Part shown: positions 1 to 6,172 of the stretch, piece by piece
Numbering within the stretch: position 1 is the stretch's first letter
Layout of the letters: each line of letters begins with the position of its first letter
Source of the DNA: JAFDVL01 sp031398365
GTDB taxonomy: Bacteria; Acidobacteriota; Blastocatellia; RBC074
Reading direction: 5' to 3'
Assembly: GCA_031398365.1 (NCBI GenBank)
Contig: JANNND010000282.1
Location: 1 to 17,069 of the forward strand
DNA length: 17,069 nucleotides
The notes under the pieces: generated by a model
What the model saw: only the letters and a program-made list of their open reading frames with translations
Told to the model about the DNA's origin: nothing
The model's database searches: none
Translations under genes and position numbers: made by a program

Positions 1-5
1 GTATC

Positions 6-74
6 GTGAATTACCAAGAAACCATCGATTATCTTTTCTCGGCCTTGCCGATGTTTCATCGTGTGGGCGTCAGC
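6..74 (+). pseudogene. Fragment resembling the N-terminus of FolC (folylpolyglutamate/dihydrofolate synthase)
   Basis: Frame 3 from a GTG at 6 reads VNYQETIDYLFSALPMFHRVG and then VS. This closely resembles the start of many bacterial FolC proteins (pattern NYxETxxYLFSxLPMFxRxG). After codon 23 the reading frame has no FolC character: no ATP-binding GTNGKGS motif follows, and it ends at a TAG at 159. The fragment points into the 3' end of the LysM gene on the other strand. I infer a rearrangement or insertion breakpoint at about 66-75. The match is from memory of the family and is only about 23 residues long, so a chance resemblance is possible. An intact folC would be expected elsewhere in the genome. 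Confidence 0.45.
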
Positions 75-129
75 GGACGCACGAAAATGGGTTCTTTTTT
101 CATCACCACGATTCTCGCACAGCTTTTGT

Positions 130-429
130 CTATCCAAGAACCCTCTTTGGGTTTGCACTAGGCTTCCCCTCCCACATCAATTTGAGCCGGAGCCGAGCTG
201 GAATGCCTTTGACACGAAACCGATGGAGGCTGCCGGTTTCTCGCGCTTCTTCTTTGAGACGTTTATCGGGAATATGCACGGTATCGCCGGGGAGCAGCGT
301 GTTCGGCGACTTACGCTGTTGTTTGAGTTCAGCGTTGCGCGGATGATTCCACAGGGTCTGCCAGAAAAAACCGTATTGATGAGCAATGCTCGTGAGGCAT
401 TCGCCCTGTTCGACCGAATGATCCTTCAT
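130..429 (-). CDS. LysM-domain protein of the VgrG island, apparently truncated
   Basis: The protein has 99 residues. Residues 1-54 form a LysM-like module: VEQGECLTSIAHQYGFFW, then WNHPRN, and LLPGDTVHIPD at the end. A linker (HRFRVKGIPARLRLKL, residues 69-84) follows. Proteins with this exact beginning are common companions of VgrG/DUF4123 genes and normally continue past a GxPxxNxxYVL stretch into a further beta domain and a peptidoglycan-binding domain, to roughly 200 or more residues. Here the protein stops at GKPSANPKRVLG, so more than half of the usual length is missing. The start is well supported by an AGGAGG ribosome site 6 bases upstream. It lies 14 bp after the previous gene and is last in the operon. 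The likely role is binding cell wall or acting in secretion; the truncated form may be non-functional. Confidence 0.7.
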   Translation of the reverse strand: MKDHSVEQGECLTSIAHQYGFFWQTLWNHPRNAELKQQRKSPNTLLPGDTVHIPDKRLKEEARETGSLHRFRVKGIPARLRLKLMWEGKPSANPKRVLG

Positions 430-443
430 AGTAGGCCTCCTGT

Positions 444-836
444 TCAGTTACTTTCCCAAGCTTCTGTATCAAGGTCGGGGAAACTGATTTTGCAACTGCC
501 CGGATCAAGCTCGTAAAACCCGGCTTGCCCATACGAATTGAGGCGGCCTTCCTTGACTTCTCCGCCCGGCAACTTCACGCGATACCTTTCGTTCGGAACA
601 GGTTTGCCGTCCATATCCACCAACACGATTTCGATCCAGGTTTTCTCTTGTTTCTTTTCCGCCGTTTTCTTTGGTGCAGGAGCCACAGCAGAGGAGGCGA
701 GAGCAGGCGCAAGAGCAGGCGGAGCGGTTTGCTGAATCACCCGCGGCGGCGGACATGGGCTTCCGGCAACGGGTTGAGGAGCCGCCGCCCCAAACGCCGC
801 TTGTGACTGTTTCACCTTGTCTGCTAAATCTGCCAT
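444..836 (-). CDS. VgrG-island protein with Pro/Ala linker and carboxypeptidase-regulatory-like domain
   Basis: The protein has 130 residues, starting at MADLADKVKQ. I chose this start because it follows the upstream stop by 2 bp; an upstream in-frame ATG at 890 would overlap the preceding gene. Residues 1-20 look helical, residues 20-60 are a Pro/Ala/Lys-rich linker, and residues 66-127 form a beta-rich unit beginning WIEIVLVDMDGKPVPNERYRV and ending in DPGSCKISFPDLDTEAW. That C-terminal unit resembles the transthyretin-like/carboxypeptidase-regulatory folds of proteins encoded next to VgrG and LysM genes. No catalytic residues are apparent. It probably acts as a structural or cargo accessory at the VgrG spike. 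It is not a PAAR protein by any motif I can see. Translation is likely coupled to the upstream gene. Confidence 0.72.
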   Translation of the reverse strand: MADLADKVKQSQAAFGAAAPQPVAGSPCPPPRVIQQTAPPALAPALASSAVAPAPKKTAEKKQEKTWIEIVLVDMDGKPVPNERYRVKLPGGEVKEGRLNSYGQAGFYELDPGSCKISFPDLDTEAWESN

Positions 837-838
837 CG

Positions 839-1231
839 TTACTCGACTTTCCACGCAGCAGGATCGTAATCCTCTTTCACCACGCCCCAATTTGCTTCAG
901 TCGCGTTTTGTAACAAAGCTGTCAAGCGTTCTTCCAACTTCACGCGCTCATCTTGCAAGCCGCGTTGCAACAGCGGGTGATCGTCAAAGTTCGGCGCGGT
1001 CTCCAACATCACAGTAACAAATCCGGCCAAGTCCGCTTCGCTCGCAAATCCATATCGGCGCGCGCGCTCAAACCCACTGCGCGCCATTGCTTCTAACGTC
1101 TCCTCTGCAAGCTCAAACACAAGGAAGGTTCCGGTCGGCAATTGCACGCCTGTGTCGCCGTGTTTTTCGCGCAGGTGCTGAACCAGCTTTTTGCTGAAAG
1201 CGGCGTCGGCGACCGCTTGAAAGGCCGGCAT
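839..1231 (-). CDS. 130-residue VgrG/DUF4123-island protein, probably restarted after a nonsense mutation
   Basis: The protein starts MPAFQAVADAAF and contains FERARRYGFASEADLAGFV and NFDDHPLLQRGLQDER. These match a family of small mostly helical proteins that sit just downstream of DUF4123 genes in soil-bacterial VgrG clusters (pattern GIxRAxxYG...FV.LM...P.FD). Members usually start MLxIRAEQM. Here the same start is present 24 bases upstream (ATG at 1255, with a GGAGGT ribosome site), but codon 8 reads TAA where a CAA would give Q. ATG 1231 directly follows that stop, so translation could restart. The function is unknown; the context suggests an effector-loading or delivery accessory. The stop is 2 bp before the next start. 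Confidence 0.75.
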   Translation of the reverse strand: MPAFQAVADAAFSKKLVQHLREKHGDTGVQLPTGTFLVFELAEETLEAMARSGFERARRYGFASEADLAGFVTVMLETAPNFDDHPLLQRGLQDERVKLEERLTALLQNATEANWGVVKEDYDPAAWKVE

Positions 1232-1255
1232 TTATTCAGCGCGTATTTTCAGCAT
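1232..1255 (-). other. Seven-codon leader reading frame (MLKIRAE, stop) ahead of the 130-residue gene
   Basis: ATG 1255 is preceded by a strong ribosome site, GGAGGT at 1262-1267, with 6-base spacing. It reads MLKIRAE then TAA at 1232-1234, directly abutting ATG 1231. It overlaps the last codons of the DUF4123 gene. The residues equal the usual N-terminus of the downstream protein family, so this is best read as the original start of that gene cut off by a C-to-T change (CAA to TAA), leaving a stop-start junction. Confidence 0.6.
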
Positions 1256-1817
1256 CGGGCGACCTCCTTTCACTGCCGGTGGGCGCAAGTAACGACAGTT
1301 GCTCAATCTGCAATTGACCCGCCGTATTACGCATCCGCAAAGCTTGCGTCGGGTCGACAGCTTCCAACACATACGCCTCAATCGGCCCAAAGACAGTGGT
1401 TAACTCAGCCGCATTGCAAGTGGGTAAGTAGGCGCTCAAAACGCGCGGATCGTACCAACGAAAATACATAGGTTTGCCCGTGTCGTCATAGACAATCAGC
1501 AGCGTGCGCAAATGCATCCGCAGGGTGCGCAGGTCCGCGCGGCTCTGGGCCGCAATCCCCCAATGCTTGCCCCAGCCCTTGCTCGCCAGCCACCAGGGGA
1601 AATCCGTATCGGGATTCAGCCAAACCAGATAGGGCGCGACTTCGGCCATATCCGGCTGTAATTCGCCGCGATACAAACAAACGTATTCCGGCTCGTGGGT
1701 ATGCAATAGTCCCAGCAGATTCGGCATGGAGGCACCGTCCAGAATGGCATAGGCGCGTGTGCCGTCTCCTGCAAAAAGCAGTTTCTCCAAGCTTGGAATA
1801 ATGTCTTCGTTGTTCAT
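1236..1817 (-). CDS. DUF4123 domain-containing protein (T6SS effector-VgrG adaptor/chaperone)
   Basis: The protein has 193 residues and carries the DUF4123 signature almost end to end: YAILDGA (23-29), PEYVCLYRGELQPDMAEVAPYLV (43-65), GWGKHWGI (81-88), DLRTLRMHLRTLLIVYDD (95-112), and YFRWYDPRVLSAYLPTCN (118-135) with FGPIEAY after it. DUF4123 proteins (Tap/TEC family) are cytoplasmic chaperones that bind a T6SS effector and load it on its cognate VgrG. The gene lies 33 bp after vgrG, consistent with loading cargo on that spike. The cargo itself is not identifiable in the window. The length is a normal single-domain length, with no extension. The C-terminal tail after residue 170 is poorly conserved. 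Confidence 0.88.
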   Translation of the reverse strand: MNNEDIIPSLEKLLFAGDGTRAYAILDGASMPNLLGLLHTHEPEYVCLYRGELQPDMAEVAPYLVWLNPDTDFPWWLASKGWGKHWGIAAQSRADLRTLRMHLRTLLIVYDDTGKPMYFRWYDPRVLSAYLPTCNAAELTTVFGPIEAYVLEAVDPTQALRMRNTAGQLQIEQLSLLAPTGSERRSPDAENTR

Positions 1818-1850
1818 CGTGTCAGCCGCCCGGGCTGGTTATTCATTCGG

Positions 1851-3932
1851 TCATATATCGCAGAAGGGCAAGCCATGTTGCGCGGCTTCTTTCATCACTA
1901 AAGCTGCCGGACTGTACCGTGTCGGCGCGGGTGGTCGTTTAGGCGGCGGTAATTCGAGAGCCGCGCCGGGTTCCGCCTCATCAGCTTCTTTTGGTGCGGT
2001 GGGTGGTTGCGGCGCAGCGCCCGCGCCCGCTCCGGCGGCCCCGCCACTATTGATCATGACCATCGTGCCTTGAATAAACACGCCTGCCGGATTGAGGTTG
2101 ATAAAATTCCCGCCGACTTTCAGCGTCAGCGTGGTGCCAGATTCCAGCACCAAATTCATGCCCGATTTCAAATGGATTTCCATCCCGGCATCCAGCGCGT
2201 ATTTCATCCCGACTTTGCGCTGTAAATCCCGCCCGGCTTTCAGCGAGATCGTGCCGTCTACCTTTTCGTTCTGTGCGCCTTTGACGGTCAGATGTTTGTC
2301 ACCGTCCACGGCTTCCGCTTGATCGTGTTTGACGATCAAATGGCTGTTGTTACCGATGAATTCTTTGCGGTCGTTTTTGATGCGCAGGTCTTCGTCTTTT
2401 TCTGCATGAATTAAGAGTTGCTCGCTGCCCATTTTGTCCTCGAAGCGAATTTCATTGAAGCCGCCGCCGCCTTTGGACGAATTACTTTTCAGCGTGCTTT
2501 TCGTCATCTCATCCGGCAACGTGTACGGCGGCAACGCCGCGCCGTTGTAGACGCGTCCAGTGATGATCGGCTGATCGGGATCGCCTTCCATAAAATCCAC
2601 GATCACCTCCTGCCCAATGCGCGGCAGAAAGATTGCACCCCAGCGTTTGCCCGCCCAGTTCTGCGCCACGCGTACCCAGCAGGAACTCTTTTCGTTATAT
2701 TTCCCCGTGCGATCCCAATGAAACTGCACTTTCACGCGTCCGAACTGATCGACATAAATTTCCTCGCCTGCTGGCCCTACGACAATAGCCGTTTGTGAGC
2801 CTTTGATCATTGGTGCAGGCGTGCGGCGCGGCGGACGAAAATGCGTGGGGTGCGGAATACACTCAAAGTGATTGGCATAGGTGAGCGCAGCATCCGCCTC
2901 GCCCTCGCCGCTGCGAAAATTCGTGCCTTGTTCGAACTCATGCGACACCGTGGTAATGGCATAAGCGCGGTTGAAATCGCGTCGGTAGTGATGCTGTAAC
3001 TGAAAGCGATAGCCGGACAGCAGGCCGCGACAAGTGCTGGCCGCCGCTGTGACCAGCCGTGGCACTTCGGCCTCCTGTAACCGAATCCCCGCCAGCCGTT
3101 CGCCCTCGCTTTTCGTTTTGTACTCGCCGGGGTAATCGTACAGTTCCAGCTTGCGCGTATCTTGTCCGGTGATGTTGGCGGTCAGGTCCAGGGTGGGATT
3201 TTCAAAGTTGAAATCGCCAAGCGAGATTTGGCCGGGCAGCACTCGTTGCGAGGCCTGCCATTCAGTGATGACATCATCTTCGCGCTCTTCGCCCACCAGC
3301 GATTCATAGCTGATGTCGCTCAAATGTGGACAGGGTTTGAATTCGTTTGGATGATTCGCCAATACCAGAATATGTTTGTCTTGCTGGTGCTCGAAGAAGT
3401 AGAAAATCCCTTCCTCTTCCATCAATCGTGACGCGAATTGAAACGCGGATTCACGGTACTGCACGCAATATTCGCGCGCGGCAAAACTGCCCTGCAAGCG
3501 CAGGGCATAATCCGTAAACCCATAGTCACCAAACACCTCTTCGAGAATTTCCGGCACACTTTGATTTTGGAAGATGCGGCAATCACTCGTTTGCGTCAGG
3601 AACCAAAACCAGGGTACGAGCGTGGCGCGATAGGTGGCAAAAATCTTCGGCGACGAACCGCCTTCGAGCGGCGCAGAACCACCTTGCGAGAAGGCATTGA
3701 TGATGCCGTTGATATAACGGGTGCTGAGATCGGGCAGGACAACTTTGAGGGTGGCGTTTTTCCCGACAATCTGGTCGAAGCTGAGGCCGCGATTTTCCGA
3801 GAACATCTGCAACTCAAATTGAAAGAGTTGCGAAAGGCTTTCCGTGCCGTGAAACCCACGCAGCAATAACACATCTTTGCCCAGCGGGGTGAATACCTGA
3901 ATCAGTCGGTTTGCTTGCGTGTATTCGCTCAA
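1851..3932 (-). CDS. vgrG: Type VI secretion system tip protein VgrG (TssI)
   Basis: The protein has 693 residues. It is the trimeric spike that caps the T6SS tube and carries effectors. Residues 1 to about 350 are the gp27-like part, starting YTQANRLIQVFTPLGKDVLLL. The gp5 OB-fold is at about 385-465, with VDQFGRVKVQFHWDR, WVRVAQNWAGKRWGAIFLPRIGQEV in two parts, and DPDQPIITGRVYN. The beta-helix follows at about 500-625, with repeated short strands. After a Gly/Ala/Pro/Glu linker (629-672) the tail reads TRYSPAALVMKEAAQHGLPFC, a tail seen in VgrGs paired with DUF4123 adaptors; it is not a toxin domain. The start is TTG at 3932 (no in-frame ATG exists before an upstream TAA), with GGAG 9 bases upstream. 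It begins 65 bp after the DUF1501 stop and no terminator is visible between them. Confidence 0.95.
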   Translation of the reverse strand: MSEYTQANRLIQVFTPLGKDVLLLRGFHGTESLSQLFQFELQMFSENRGLSFDQIVGKNATLKVVLPDLSTRYINGIINAFSQGGSAPLEGGSSPKIFATYRATLVPWFWFLTQTSDCRIFQNQSVPEILEEVFGDYGFTDYALRLQGSFAAREYCVQYRESAFQFASRLMEEEGIFYFFEHQQDKHILVLANHPNEFKPCPHLSDISYESLVGEEREDDVITEWQASQRVLPGQISLGDFNFENPTLDLTANITGQDTRKLELYDYPGEYKTKSEGERLAGIRLQEAEVPRLVTAAASTCRGLLSGYRFQLQHHYRRDFNRAYAITTVSHEFEQGTNFRSGEGEADAALTYANHFECIPHPTHFRPPRRTPAPMIKGSQTAIVVGPAGEEIYVDQFGRVKVQFHWDRTGKYNEKSSCWVRVAQNWAGKRWGAIFLPRIGQEVIVDFMEGDPDQPIITGRVYNGAALPPYTLPDEMTKSTLKSNSSKGGGGFNEIRFEDKMGSEQLLIHAEKDEDLRIKNDRKEFIGNNSHLIVKHDQAEAVDGDKHLTVKGAQNEKVDGTISLKAGRDLQRKVGMKYALDAGMEIHLKSGMNLVLESGTTLTLKVGGNFINLNPAGVFIQGTMVMINSGGAAGAGAGAAPQPPTAPKEADEAEPGAALELPPPKRPPAPTRYSPAALVMKEAAQHGLPFCDI

Positions 3933-3997
3933 ACGCCTGGTCTCCGGGCGAGGAATTACAGCTTGGTTTTTTTATTTTTGACTAGGGGTGCGCCATC

Positions 3998-5401
3998 TTA
4001 GGCCAATAGTTTTTGTTGCACAATACCGTGAACATCCGTGAGCCGAAAATCGCGCCCTTGAAAGCGATAGGTCAACTTTTCGTGATCGAAGCCGAGCAGG
4101 TGCAGCAGCGTGGCGTGCAGGTCATGCACATGCACGCGATCCTCAACGACATTGAAGCCCAAATCGTCCGTTGCGCCGACGACTTGCCCGCGCTTGATGC
4201 CGCCGCCTGCCATCCACATCGTGAAGGCGTTCGGATGATGGTCGCGGCCATCGTCGCCGCCCTGCACCATCGGCGTGCGTCCAAATTCCCCGCCCCAAAT
4301 CACCAGCGTGTCGTCCAGCATGCCGCGTTGCTTTAAATCCTGCACCAGCGCCGCACAGGCCTGTTCGGTTTCCTGACAATTGATCTTGAGGTCTTTGACC
4401 AAACTGCCATGTTGATCCCACGCTTCATGCATGATTTGCACAAAGCGCACGCCTTTTTCGACCAGGCGACGCGCCATCAATACGGTATTCGCGAACGAAG
4501 GCTTGCCCGGCTCCGCGCCATACATGTCCAGAATATGTTTCGGCTCTTTGGAGATGTCGGTCACTTCGGGCGCGACCTTTTGCATCTTGAAGGCCGTCTC
4601 GAACGAATTGATGCGTGTTGCAATTTCAGGATCGCCGGTCACATCCAGGCGCATCTTGTTCAGCTTATTGATGGTATCGAGCGAATCGCGTTGCAACGTA
4701 TCATCCACGCCGCGCGGGTTCGATAAATACAACACCGGATCGCCAACGTTGCGGAATTGAACGCCCTGATAGACGGTCGGCAGAAACCCGCTGCCCCAAC
4801 AACTGTTGCCTCCGCTCGGCCCTTTCTTGCCGGTGCTGAAGGCGATAAAGGCGGGCAAGTCCTGTGACTCGGTGCCGAGGCCATACACCGACCACGCGCC
4901 AAAGCTGGGGCGCCCGAAAATCATGGAGCCGGTGTTCATCATCAACTGTCCCGGCGCGTGATTGAACGCATCGGTGACCATAGATTTGACGATGGTGATG
5001 TCGTCAACAATCTTGGCGGTATGCGGCAACAGTTCAGAAAGCTCCGCGCCCGTCTGCCCATATTTCGCAAACTTGAATTTCGGCCCCAGCAACTTGGAAT
5101 TGGGATTGATGAAGGCGGCGCGATACCCTTTCAGCAACTCCGGCGGCGGCAACGTGCCATCGAATTTCGCCAATTGCGGCTTGTTATCAAACATCTCGAT
5201 ATGGCTCGGCCCGCCCGCCATAAACAGGTAAATGACGTTCTTCGCCTTGGGCGCAAAATGCGGCTTCTTGGGCGCGAGCGGATTGTCAGCCGCATAGCCG
5301 GATTGCATCAGCAATTGATTGAGCGCAACCGCGCCCATACCAACGCCGCATTGTTCAAGGAACCAACGGCGCGAGGTGGTTGAGCTATTTTGATTGTTCA
5401 T
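3998..5401 (-). CDS. DUF1501 domain-containing secreted protein with Tat signal
   Basis: The protein has 467 residues. The N-terminus contains a twin-arginine motif (SRRWFLEQCG, residues 10-19) followed by a hydrophobic stretch, so export of the folded protein is expected. The DUF1501 (sulfatase/alkaline-phosphatase-like) fold is shown by NVIYLFMAGGPSHIEMFDNKP near residue 55, IWGGEFGRTP at 368-377, GRDHHPNAFTMWMAGGG at 385-401 and HVHDLHATLLHLLG at 428-437. The family is usually the direct partner of PSD1/DUF1553 cytochrome proteins. Its substrate is unproven; polysaccharide sulfatase-type roles have been suggested. It is the last gene of the apparent operon, 17 bp after xisI. No obvious strong ribosome site precedes it. 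Confidence 0.92.
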   Translation of the reverse strand: MNNQNSSTTSRRWFLEQCGVGMGAVALNQLLMQSGYAADNPLAPKKPHFAPKAKNVIYLFMAGGPSHIEMFDNKPQLAKFDGTLPPPELLKGYRAAFINPNSKLLGPKFKFAKYGQTGAELSELLPHTAKIVDDITIVKSMVTDAFNHAPGQLMMNTGSMIFGRPSFGAWSVYGLGTESQDLPAFIAFSTGKKGPSGGNSCWGSGFLPTVYQGVQFRNVGDPVLYLSNPRGVDDTLQRDSLDTINKLNKMRLDVTGDPEIATRINSFETAFKMQKVAPEVTDISKEPKHILDMYGAEPGKPSFANTVLMARRLVEKGVRFVQIMHEAWDQHGSLVKDLKINCQETEQACAALVQDLKQRGMLDDTLVIWGGEFGRTPMVQGGDDGRDHHPNAFTMWMAGGGIKRGQVVGATDDLGFNVVEDRVHVHDLHATLLHLLGFDHEKLTYRFQGRDFRLTDVHGIVQQKLLA

Positions 5402-5418
5402 AAATATTGTCTCTTACT

Positions 5419-5763
5419 TCAAGCAGCCATCAAATCCGTCAATGACTGCGGTTCTTTGCTATACGATGCCATCATAATATCTTCTTTGGGGATACCAGCA
5501 GCAATTAAATCATTGGCAATGCCATATTCCATCCCATCCCACTCAATCCAGACCTTGCCATCAAGCAGGCGAAAATGGAACAGGATATGATGCGCCCGTC
5601 CAACACGATCCCATCCAACGCGCATCAGCAGGTAATTGTCATGCTTGGGGTCACAAATCGGTACTAAAGCCACCTGATCGCTCCGCCGCCGAACGTTGGC
5701 ATGCGCTTCGACGATCTGGGCCAGTATCTGGCGATACTTCTCAATTTTGTTTATCCGATCCAT
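5419..5763 (-). CDS. xisI: XisI family protein (fdxN element excision controlling factor)
   Basis: The protein has 114 residues, close to the family's usual 110. Recognisable parts are KIEKYRQILAQIVEAHA at the N-terminus, the central DNYLLMRVGWD, and GKVWIEWDGMEYGIANDL followed by GIPKEDIMMASYS. In Anabaena, XisH and XisI are needed with the XisF recombinase for excision of the fdxN element. Here there is no recombinase and no nif gene, so excision control is not supported by context. It starts 8 bp after the xisH stop. The base composition is AT-rich (22 of 60 bases are G/C at 5461-5520) compared with the flanking operon genes. Its biochemical role is unknown. Confidence 0.9.
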   Translation of the reverse strand: MDRINKIEKYRQILAQIVEAHANVRRRSDQVALVPICDPKHDNYLLMRVGWDRVGRAHHILFHFRLLDGKVWIEWDGMEYGIANDLIAAGIPKEDIMMASYSKEPQSLTDLMAA

Positions 5764-5771
5764 TTGAATAC

Positions 5772-6167
5772 CTACTCTGTGTCAGGGTCAAAGACTAACA
5801 GCCGAATGCGCAACGATTCAATGATCTTCTGTGTGGAAGGCCGTAAAAATTGTGAAGTATAAACATCTTTGGGAATAGCCAGAAACAATTCGCGGTCAGG
5901 ATTGACCTCAGACAAAAAGACCCGATAATTACAATACTGTCCTGTCGCAATGTGCAGCAGGTTGAAGAAGGATACGCCGCTAAAAACCTTAATTTCAACG
6001 ATGATCTTTCGGGTGCCTTTTTGTGTTGCGAGAACTTTCTCGGCTCCAAGGTCAGCCTCCAATCGGGCATCTTCATATTCGATCACGAATGGGTCATCTG
6101 TAATTGTCCAGCCATCATTCACCAGGACACGCTTGGCGACTTCATGAAGCGAATCTCTTTGCGCCAT
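5772..6167 (-). CDS. xisH: XisH family protein (PD-(D/E)XK-like fold)
   Basis: The protein has 131 residues from ATG 6167 (MAQRDSLHEVAKRVL). An ATG two codons earlier (6173) overlaps the previous stop as TAATG. AGGAG lies only 2 bases before 6173 but 8 bases before 6167, so I prefer 6167. XisH signatures are DGWTITDDP (18-26), EADLGAEK (37-44), GTRKIIVEIKVFSG (51-64), and DRELFLAIPKDVY with LLVFDPDTE at the end. D39, E58 and K60 fit a PD-(D/E)XK nuclease-like core, as known for this family; activity is not shown. It is paired with xisI and translationally coupled to the upstream cytochrome gene. The G/C content is low (24 of 60 at 5881-5940). Confidence 0.9.
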   Translation of the reverse strand: MAQRDSLHEVAKRVLVNDGWTITDDPFVIEYEDARLEADLGAEKVLATQKGTRKIIVEIKVFSGVSFFNLLHIATGQYCNYRVFLSEVNPDRELFLAIPKDVYTSQFLRPSTQKIIESLRIRLLVFDPDTE

Positions 6168-6172
6168 CTGCA

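Noticed and set aside
444..836. PAAR protein in the VgrG island
   Set aside because: The protein lacks the repeated PAAR-type motifs and metal-binding His/Cys pattern; its C-terminal half fits a carboxypeptidase-regulatory-like fold better.
5419..6167. fdxN-type programmed DNA excision element
   Set aside because: There is no site-specific recombinase, no nif gene and no visible direct repeats flanking a removable segment; only the xisH/xisI names suggest it.
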